Below are positions 6,275 to 10,638 of a stretch of DNA of 10,638 nt, piece after piece. The stretch is taken from NCBI GenBank assembly GCA_041658075.1, contig JBBAAW010000023.1:1-10638 (forward strand), read 5' to 3'. Below the pieces are notes generated by a model. The model was given only the letters and a program-made list of their open reading frames with translations, was not told where the DNA came from and did no database searches. The number at the start of each line of letters is the position of its first letter. Positions within the stretch are counted from its first letter, which is position 1. Position numbers and translations under genes: made by a program. The stretch comes from JBBAAW01 sp041658075. Lineage in GTDB: Bacteria > Patescibacteriota > WWE3 > UBA101185 > UBA10185.

Positions 6275-7951
6275 ATGACCAGGATTAAATCGCAAAAAAT
6301 CATTCCTAATCTGCCCCCCGAGTTGCCCGCTTTATCTTTTGTAATAACTTCACAGGACGACTCAGAACACGTTAAAGAGTGGGATTTCTTTGCCGTTTTT
6401 GACTTTGAGGGACGCACGCCAGTTAATACCCAAGTATCAATTAATGTAATTAAGGATTTGTTTACTCATGAGGTTGTTGAGGGTTTGGAGGTTGGCCCGG
6501 TTTTGCAAACTTTGGAAAAGACCCTCAAAGAGTGTAGAGACGCAGTGCAAAAACTTACATCCGACGCAAAATTTAACGCTGTGGTGGCAGTATTTAAGGA
6601 CGAGTATGCTTACATATCAATTTACGGGAATTCCAAAGCTCTTTACTTGGATGGTACGCAAGTGGTTCATGTGGACACGGGAAAAGAGGGAAACTACGCC
6701 GGTGGTTCGCAGAAAATTGAAGAAGGTAAGGTTATGATTTTGTGCACGGAGAGGTTTTTTAACAAATTTCCTCCCAAATCTTTGATTTCACTTACCAAGC
6801 CGATTTTAGGTGGCGACTTGGAGGAGCTTAGCAGTGCGGTTATTTTAAAAGTTGACACACCTGTTGTCGTTACCAAACCCGCTGTACAAGTAGTCACAGC
6901 GAATTTCAACGATAAAACAAACACTGTGGTGGGTTCCGTCAAAGCTACCTCCAATGGAAAAAGCGTCGATAGAGAAGCCCCGCGTTTTGTAAAGCCTTTA
7001 GTAATTTTATTGGCGGTATTATTAACTGTGGCTGTTGGGTATATTGCGATGAAGCAGTTTGTATTAAAACCAAAAGCGCCGTCGAAGGCCGTTGTTGTGG
7101 AGAATAATGTAGTCGATACTTTACCTAAGCCTCCTGAAGTACAGGGCGAGCTTACTAAAAAACTGGACGAGGCCAATAAGGTTAAGCGAGTATCTGCTCA
7201 AGTTTTTTACGACATCTCCATTACAGATGCCAAAGCAAATCCCAGTGAGTTGGCGCTTGGAGCAAATTACATAGCTGTTTGCGATACCGTACAGGGCAAA
7301 ATTTATATTTCCACTAAGAGTATTACTAAGTTTGAGGAGCTTCCACAACTTTTTCCCGGTGTAAAAAACCTTCTTTTCGAGGGCGACGGCCTCATTTTTA
7401 CTGATAACGAGGGAGTTAAGTTCTATTCACTTGCCACTAAATCGGTAACAAAAAGCTACCTGGCGGACACAAACTACCCAACAATTGGTCCGTCCAGCGA
7501 GTATTTGGGATTTACTTACGCGCTTAGTGGCGATAAGTTGGTAAAATTTTTAAAAATTGGCAATAAACTTTCCGGAGCTTTATGGATGCAGAAGCCGGGA
7601 TTTGCCGGCGGGATTTCCGTGGATATTGATGGAAGTATTTATGTTCTATTTTCCAACGGAAATTTGGAGAAGTACACTGCAGGTGCTAAGGATGATTTCT
7701 CCATTGTAGGACTTGATAAGCCCATTCAAAAACCGCTAAAAGTTGTGACCAACGCGGATTATAAGCAAATTTATGTGGGCGATGGTGCGGAGGGTCGACT
7801 TATTGCTTTTGACACGGATGGAGTATTGGATTTTCAAATTAAACCGCAACTTGGTAACGAGTGGTCGGATTTAAAAAGCTTTGATATATCGTCTAACGAA
7901 AAAACTTCTTACGTTCTTTCCGGCACTAAGGTCTTTGAATTCAGTCTTTGA
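6275..7951 (+). CDS. membrane-anchored degenerate PP2C-like protein with extracytoplasmic beta-propeller-like domain
   Basis: 558 residues. Residues about 20-195 follow the PPM/PP2C plan: EWDFFAVFDFEG (35-46) where active enzymes have D-G-M-G-G, SINVIKDLF, FNAVVAVF (100-107), YISIYGNSKALYLDG (113-127) where GDSR is expected, and VMILCTERFF (153-162) where LxSDG is expected. The metal-binding Asp residues are largely lost, suggesting a pseudophosphatase or sensor. A Thr/Val-rich linker leads to one membrane helix (about 240-259). The exterior (about 305-558) consists of repeated short beta-rich units (NYIAVCDTVQGKIYI, GLIFTDNEGVKFYSL, GSIYVLFSNGNLEKY, QIYVGDGAEGRLIAFD), consistent with a beta-propeller. 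The start ATG has no Shine-Dalgarno and lies 4 nt after the previous stop, so it relies on coupling. Fold assignments are by motif reading; the binding partner is unknown. Confidence 0.7.
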   Translation: MTRIKSQKIIPNLPPELPALSFVITSQDDSEHVKEWDFFAVFDFEGRTPVNTQVSINVIKDLFTHEVVEGLEVGPVLQTLEKTLKECRDAVQKLTSDAKFNAVVAVFKDEYAYISIYGNSKALYLDGTQVVHVDTGKEGNYAGGSQKIEEGKVMILCTERFFNKFPPKSLISLTKPILGGDLEELSSAVILKVDTPVVVTKPAVQVVTANFNDKTNTVVGSVKATSNGKSVDREAPRFVKPLVILLAVLLTVAVGYIAMKQFVLKPKAPSKAVVVENNVVDTLPKPPEVQGELTKKLDEANKVKRVSAQVFYDISITDAKANPSELALGANYIAVCDTVQGKIYISTKSITKFEELPQLFPGVKNLLFEGDGLIFTDNEGVKFYSLATKSVTKSYLADTNYPTIGPSSEYLGFTYALSGDKLVKFLKIGNKLSGALWMQKPGFAGGISVDIDGSIYVLFSNGNLEKYTAGAKDDFSIVGLDKPIQKPLKVVTNADYKQIYVGDGAEGRLIAFDTDGVLDFQIKPQLGNEWSDLKSFDISSNEKTSYVLSGTKVFEFSL

Positions 7952-7971
7952 ACGCCATCCCGCCTATAAAT

Positions 7972-7980
7972 TGGTATACT
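7972..7980 (+). promoter_or_regulatory. extended -10 promoter of smpB, leaderless geometry
   Basis: TGGTATACT (hexamer TATACT, 7975-7980) ends exactly 6 nt before the ATG at 7987. This geometry decides the smpB start against the TTG at 7948, which would overlap the preceding gene's stop codon and add 13 residues not found in SmpB. It is probably also the promoter for the tmRNA. Confidence 0.65.
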
Positions 7981-7986
7981 TTGCCT

Positions 7987-8433
7987 ATGTTACTGGCGAA
8001 AAACAAGAAAGCCACATTTGAATACGAAATTTTGGATAAATACACTGCGGGACTTGTGCTTTGGGGGTATGAGGTAAAGTCGGTGCGAGAAGGTAATGTT
8101 AATTTTGAAGGTTCTTTGGTTACGGTAATGGGTGGGGAGGCATGTGTGGTAAATTTGCACATTGGCCGCTATTCCCATCAAAGTCAAAAATACAGTGAAA
8201 AAGAGGCCAGACGAACACGAAAGTTGCTATTAAATAAGAAAGAGGTATTAAAATTGGCGCAAGCTATAAGTTTGAAGGGACACTTTGCTATGCCTTTGGC
8301 CTTGATTTTACAGCATAATCTGGTAAAATTAGAGCTGGGCGTGGTTAGAAGCAAGAAGCAGTATGAGAAGAAACGCCTTTTAGTTGAGAAACAGATTGAG
8401 CGTGACCTTGATAGGGCGCGAAAAGCACTTTAA
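7987..8433 (+). CDS. smpB: SsrA-binding protein SmpB
   Basis: 148 residues, close to the family's usual 150-160. SmpB binds the tRNA-like domain of tmRNA and takes it to stalled ribosomes for trans-translation. Family signatures are all present: NKKATFEYEILDKYTAGLVLWGYEVKSVREG (residues 6-36, OB-fold core), then VNLHIGRYSHQS, RTRKLLLNKKEVLKLAQ, LKGHFAMPLALILQHNLVKLELGVVRSKKQYEKKR, and a basic C-terminal tail (EKQIERDLDRARKAL) of the kind that becomes helical in the mRNA channel. The usual GKKxYDKR appears as SKKQYEKKR. The start at 7987 is set by the extended -10 and by family alignment. The stop TAA is followed after 3 nt by the tmRNA 5' end, so the two trans-translation partners appear to be one transcription unit. 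Confidence 0.96.
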   Translation: MLLAKNKKATFEYEILDKYTAGLVLWGYEVKSVREGNVNFEGSLVTVMGGEACVVNLHIGRYSHQSQKYSEKEARRTRKLLLNKKEVLKLAQAISLKGHFAMPLALILQHNLVKLELGVVRSKKQYEKKRLLVEKQIERDLDRARKAL

Positions 8434-8523
8434 AAAGGGGATGATCGGTTTTGACTAGCTTTTCTTTTTTACGTCGGCAAGCCAAAGATGTTGGAATTTT
8501 GTAAAGCCCAACAAACCAAAAAT

Positions 8524-8586
8524 GCAAAGAAAAATGCATTCGAGTTTGCTTATGCTGAGCCCGTTTTCGAACCCGCTTACGCCTAA
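8524..8586 (+). other. tmRNA tag-peptide reading frame
   Basis: Twenty sense codons from GCA 8524 and a TAA stop give a tag ending PAYA. Two related hexapeptides, FEFAYA (8539-8556) and FEPAYA (8566-8583), are separated by EPV. Codons differ between copies (GAG/GAA, TTT/CCC, TAT/TAC, GCT/GCC). The small hydrophobic end (AYA) takes the place of the LAA-type degron end of many bacteria. Confidence 0.85.
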
Positions 8587-8592
8587 GCTTGT

Positions 8593-8609
8593 GTCCGCCT
8601 AGAGCGGAC
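8593..8609 (+). other. tmRNA hairpin after the tag stop codon
   Basis: GTCCGC (8593-8598), loop CTAGA, GCGGAC (8604-8609): a perfect 6-bp stem a few bases after the tag stop, in the place of the helix that follows the tag frame in one-piece tmRNAs. Confidence 0.7.
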
Positions 8610-8911
8610 CTCGGATCCTGAGAAGTTGCTTCCGGAAGGCTTCTTTTGGGTCTTATTAAACCGGAATGCGGATTTTTAGTTTGGTCGACTAAAAGTCCAA
8701 GAGGGTAAACCTTAAACCTACGACCTTAAAAAGGATTTGTGTGCGCCGGAGTGCCTCCTTTTAACATTAACTCTGGATAAGCTTGTAACACTTGCGCATT
8801 AAAGAAAGTTAGAACAGGGGTTCGATTCCCCTCATCTCCACCAAACTTCGCTAAGGCTAGTGTGTTGTGTCTAGTTCTTCTAGTCCGATCAATTCTTCAA
8901 TCACATAAGAT

Positions 8912-8921
8912 AATTGAATTG
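8912..8921 (-). repeat. 5-bp tandem repeat that does not break the frame
   Basis: AATTG AATTG on the plus strand. The coding frame of the small acidic protein runs through it correctly (AIQLSYVIEEL) with both copies present. It is recorded as a control: two-copy 5-mers also occur by chance in AT-rich sequence. Confidence 0.5.
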
Positions 8922-9022
8922 CTGGAGTAAGGCGGTCGTTGGGATTATATGCTTCTACCACTTGTTGACAAAATTCAGCAGTCTCTAGAGGATTTGCTTT
9001 TAAAAAATCGGCAGTGGCTTTT

Positions 9023-9032
9023 CTATTCTATT
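9023..9032 (-). repeat. 5-bp tandem microduplication (AATAG x2)
   Basis: Plus strand CTATT CTATT. On the coding strand the frame reads GGA AAT AG, then AAT AGA AAA GCC. Removing one copy joins EGN to RKATADFLKAN in frame. Confidence 0.7.
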
Positions 9033-9121
9033 TCCTTCAACAATAAGCTTTGATACGGCTTCCTCCACGTTTTGTGGAGTTTCTACATTTGTGGAATGTT
9101 CTCCGGGAAGATTCTTAATCA

Positions 9122-9131
9122 TATGGTATGG
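9122..9131 (-). repeat. 5-bp tandem microduplication (CCATA x2)
   Basis: Plus strand TATGG TATGG. Coding strand GTC CAT AC, then CAT ATG ATT. Removing one copy joins MKNDNKVH to MIKNLPG in frame and makes the gene start at the ATGA overlap with its upstream partner. Confidence 0.65.
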
Positions 9132-9147
9132 ACTTTATTATCATTTT

Positions 9148-9604
9148 TCATGCATCATTAGACTTTTCTGGTCGGCAATAATTGCACAAGTTTATGTGGT
9201 TTGCTATTACACCATCCTTGCTGGCATTACCTTTATGTATTCCGTCCCTGATTCTTGAAATATATTCTGCCGTGGTTGATTTTCCCGTATCTTTTAGAAA
9301 GCCGTCTATACTTTGACTCAATTTTTGCAGGTTGCCTTCCTCAAACAAGACGAATACCCAACAATTCTCAAAATCGCACTTGCCAGGTACTGCACCTCGT
9401 TTTTCGTTTGTAACCCTTTTATACCTTACGGTTAGTGGACTGTGTCCTTTTAGTATCTCCGTTAGTTAGTCCAGCTCTTAACCTATCAACTTTCTCTGCT
9501 TTGCACCGTCCCTCGGCTAAACTTAAGTGAGCGTCGGAAGCGTTGGGTTTATTCTTGTACCTAGAACTGTTTAAGTAAAAGTAATCTCTAATATACAGTT
9601 CCAT
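9148..9604 (-). pseudogene. unknown four-Cys protein, frame broken by a 4-bp tandem duplication
   Basis: The first frame begins at the ATG at 9604: MELYIRDYFYLNSSRYKNKP, with NASDAHLSLAEGRCKAEKVD and RLRAGL following. It then goes out of frame at a CTAA tandem (9461-9470). Dropping four bases gives TEILKGHSPLTVRYKRVTNE, KRGAVPGKCDFENCWVFVLF, EEGNLQKLSQSIDGFLKDTG, KSTTAEYISRIRDGIHKGNA, SKDGVIANHINLCNYCRPEK and SNDA, then TGA at 9150-9148; 150 residues in all. CDFENC and CNYC about 70 residues apart look like a zinc-binding Cys4 site. I do not recognise the family; a nuclease-like zinc protein is only a guess. The second frame has no ATG, GTG or TTG until a TTG at 9348, so it cannot start on its own in the upstream part. 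No Shine-Dalgarno and no leaderless-type -10 precede 9604. The stop overlaps the next gene's ATG by 4 nt, as in a tight two-gene module. Confidence 0.6.
9461..9470 (-). repeat. 4-bp tandem microduplication (GTTA GTTA GT)
   Basis: On the coding strand GGA CTA A, then CTA ACG GAG. Removing four bases joins RLRAGL to TEILKGHSPL in frame. Confidence 0.65.
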
Positions 9605-9718
9605 TTATCTGCTACTATGTTCACTAAAACTTAATATTTACCCTCTAGTCTTGTTATACACAGCGTCATATTTACCTGGTAAGTTCGACAAAACCTCGAC
9701 AAATTCTAGTGATATTAG

Positions 9719-9741
9719 AAGTCAAGAGGTTGACTTTTTTT
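9719..9741 (+). terminator. possible weak intrinsic terminator
   Basis: AAGTCAA (9719-9725), loop GAGG, TTGACTT (9730-9736) with a run of seven T (9735-9741). The stem is AT-rich with only two G-C pairs, and its 3' arm doubles as a good -35 box, so it may be a promoter element only. Confidence 0.3.
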
Positions 9742-9757
9742 GCACTCGTCCCATAAT
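9730..9757 (+). promoter_or_regulatory. probable promoter of comF
   Basis: TTGACT (9730-9735), a 16-nt spacer and CATAAT (9752-9757) predict a start near 9764 and a leader of about 80 nt before the comF ATG. The -10 lies inside the palindrome CCCATAATAACTATGGG (9750-9766), which could be an operator. Unlike the other promoters in the window, this one is not leaderless. Confidence 0.45.
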
Positions 9758-9845
9758 AACTATGGGGTCTTTGTACCGCTGGTACTATAGGTCGTGGGAG
9801 CCCAAATCGTCGTTGTGACGGGCTGAAGAGCTTTGTGGATAATAT

Positions 9846-10532
9846 ATGGAAAAGTTACTTACCGCCGTTTTTGGAGAAAAATGTTACTTTTGCGGACTTG
9901 AAGGCAGAATTATCTGCTATGGTTGCGAGTCAAAAATAAAGCTGTGCAAAAACGGCGTGTGTATCTGGTGTCAAAGGGAAACGGTTCTAGGTTATACCCA
10001 TCCCCTTTGTAAAAAAGAAAGTGTCGATAAGTTACCCAGTCAACTTTGTGCGGTTTATGAGTACGGCGGAATGGTGGCGGAGATTGTTAAAAAGTCAAAA
10101 TACAACCCAAAAAGTTTTGTTTTGTTGAGGCTATTAAGTACCAGCGGAGCCAAGGTAGCCTCTAAACTGGGCTTTGACTTTAAGAGCTTTACCATCGTTT
10201 CTATCCCCATTTCCAAGTCACGAGAAAAAGACCGAGGATTCAATCAGGCGGAGATTATTGCCAAGGCGGTATGTAAGGAGTTCGGTTTAACCACAAACAC
10301 TTCTATTTTGACTAGAATTCGTGATACCAACAAGCAATTTGGGTTGCATAAGGACGAACGAGCACAAAATATTACGGGGGCTTTTGCGGTTAAAGGAGAT
10401 GTAGCGGACGGTAAGTTTTTGCTGGTCGATGACATTTGCACCACTGGTTCAACCTTAATCTCCGCCTCCTCCGCGCTTTTTTCTGCCGGTGCCAAGGATG
10501 TCCGATGTTTTGCCCTGTCGCGCAAAATTTAG
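9846..10532 (+). CDS. comF: ComF-family phosphoribosyltransferase-like protein
   Basis: 228 residues, the usual ComF length. The N-terminus carries Cys pairs CYFC (13-16), CYGC (25-28) and C34/CIWC (39-42), the zinc-finger-like part of ComF. The middle has YEYGGMVAEIVKKSKYN (71-87) and SIPISKSREKDRGFNQAE. The PRPP-binding loop LLVDDICTTGST is near residues 193-204. ComF proteins are required for natural transformation in several bacteria, where they act in the cytoplasm with the ComFA helicase at the DNA-uptake step; the biochemical reaction is not settled. An in-frame stop (9840-9842) just upstream fixes the ATG at 9846 as the earliest start. There is no Shine-Dalgarno and no -10 at leaderless distance; a promoter about 90 nt upstream is proposed. 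Competence through type IV pili is common in CPR bacteria, so the family role fits, but no other com gene is in the window. Confidence 0.92.
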   Translation: MEKLLTAVFGEKCYFCGLEGRIICYGCESKIKLCKNGVCIWCQRETVLGYTHPLCKKESVDKLPSQLCAVYEYGGMVAEIVKKSKYNPKSFVLLRLLSTSGAKVASKLGFDFKSFTIVSIPISKSREKDRGFNQAEIIAKAVCKEFGLTTNTSILTRIRDTNKQFGLHKDERAQNITGAFAVKGDVADGKFLLVDDICTTGSTLISASSALFSAGAKDVRCFALSRKI

Positions 10533-10638
10533 GTTGAAGTTCCTATTCTCCTCGCTCGTTCTAGCTTGGTGGGTGTCAGTACTTTTTAAAGCATTCCCAA
10601 ACATACGGGTACGAATACTGTGTTTTATGTGTAGCTAG
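10533..10638. other. downstream sequence without recognisable feature
   Basis: After the comF TAG nothing codes convincingly on either strand and no hairpin with a T-run is seen. Confidence 0.5.

Larger units (their letters stand above)
8437..8843 (+). ncRNA. ssrA: transfer-messenger RNA (tmRNA), one-piece
   Basis: The 407-nt gene starts GGGGATGATCGGTTTTGAC and ends with a T arm (AGGGG-TTCGATT-CCCCT), the acceptor 3' strand TCATCTCC, A and an encoded CCA. The 5' GGGGATGA pairs with TCATCTCC with one G-U. The tag frame starts at GCA 8524 and reads AKKNAFEFAYAEPVFEPAYA, then TAA (8584-8586), immediately followed by a hairpin (GTCCGC/GCGGAC, 8593-8609) as in canonical tmRNAs. The second GCA (8536) sits in the same nine-base context, so a 16-residue tag is possible. 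No good promoter lies directly upstream; it is probably co-transcribed with smpB and processed. No intrinsic terminator with a T-run is seen just downstream. Confidence 0.95.
8857..9151 (-). pseudogene. unknown small acidic protein, frame broken by two 5-bp tandem duplications
   Basis: Starting from the ATG at 9151, whose ATGA overlaps the stop of the upstream gene, the frame reads MKNDNKVHTI and stops. If one copy of the CCATA tandem (9122-9131) is dropped it continues MIKNLPGEHSTNVETPQNVE, EAVSKLIVEGN. It breaks again at an AATAG tandem (9023-9032); dropping one copy there continues RKATADFLKANPLETAEFC, QQVVEAYNPNDRLTPAIQ, LSYVIEELIGLEELDTTH and a TAG at 8859-8857. The result is 94 residues, acidic and largely helical. 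No family is recognised. It could be a decayed gene, a gene damaged in assembly, or one decoded by ribosome hopping. As written, the longest intact piece is about 40 residues from the ATG at 9122. The coding pattern is clear in all three segments, which suggests recent or only apparent damage. It runs towards the tmRNA 3' end. Confidence 0.6.
9605..9845. other. intergenic region between the broken module and comF
   Basis: No ORF of note on either strand. It contains an 8-bp direct repeat (TCGACAAA at 9685-9692 and 9696-9703, period 11), a hairpin followed by seven T (9719-9741), a probable promoter (9730-9757), a 17-bp interrupted palindrome over the -10 box (9750-9766), and two small stems (9773-9785, 9799-9824) that would lie in the 5' leader of comF. 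Confidence 0.6.

Noticed and set aside
7948..7986. Upstream TTG start for smpB adding 13 residues
   Set aside because: It overlaps the previous gene's stop codon, lacks a ribosome binding site and is not part of SmpB; the ATG at 7987 has a well-placed extended -10.
8345..8539. Minus-strand ORF across the end of smpB and the start of tmRNA
   Set aside because: Overlaps two firmly identified genes on the other strand.
8857..8874. CTAG-flanked inverted repeat just after tmRNA as a terminator
   Set aside because: Only a 4-bp stem and no T-run; it also overlaps the stop codon region of the convergent broken gene.
9838..9843. GATAAT as a leaderless -10 for comF
   Set aside because: It ends only 2 nt before the ATG, so transcription would start after the start codon.
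10536..10550. GAAGTTCCTATTCTC resembles one arm of the yeast FRT recombination site
   Set aside because: There is no second inverted arm and no cassette sequence; most likely a chance match.

Overview
The window looks like chromosomal DNA from a small-genome bacterium, most likely of the Candidate Phyla Radiation (Patescibacteria, possibly Microgenomates-like). That placement is inference. It rests on TrbC/VirB2-like two-helix pilins beside a pilin-fused exoprotein, a tiny two-helix membrane protein beside a PH-domain protein, many surface proteins of unusual architecture, and extended -10 promoters placed so close to start codons that the mRNAs should be leaderless. TGA is used as a stop (for example at 3971, 5485 and 7949), so this is genetic code 11 and not the recoded Gracilibacteria/Absconditabacteria code.

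Layout. On the minus strand, 1-2142 is a two-gene unit: a secreted glycoside-hydrolase-like protein whose C-terminus is itself a two-helix pilin-like domain, then a stand-alone pilin that runs off the window. A compact divergent promoter region (about 2151-2212) separates it from plus-strand genes: a PcsB-like coiled-coil/SpoIID peptidoglycan hydrolase (2213-3973), a GT-C-like polytopic membrane protein (4000-5487), a bacterial PH-domain membrane protein (5484-6047), a 73-residue two-helix protein (6049-6270), and a membrane-anchored degenerate PP2C-like protein with a beta-propeller-like exterior (6275-7951). These suggest a cell-envelope neighbourhood (wall remodelling, glycan handling, surface display).

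Next is a trans-translation pair, smpB (7987-8433) and ssrA/tmRNA (8437-8843), only 3 nt apart. The tmRNA encodes an unusual 20-residue tag with an internal repeat. Beyond the tmRNA 3' end lies about 750 bp of minus-strand sequence in which two ATGA-overlapping genes (9604 to 8857) are broken. Each frame break coincides with a 4- or 5-bp tandem microduplication, and removing one copy at all three sites restores full-length ORFs of 150 and 94 codons. An intergenic stretch (9605-9845) carries a plausible promoter, inverted repeats and hairpins, and leads into a ComF-family phosphoribosyltransferase gene (9846-10532). The last 106 bases hold nothing I can support.

The most unusual observations are the microduplicated two-gene module next to ssrA, the glycosidase-pilin fusion, the recurrent leaderless-promoter geometry, and the duplicated resume-codon context and tag repeat in the tmRNA.
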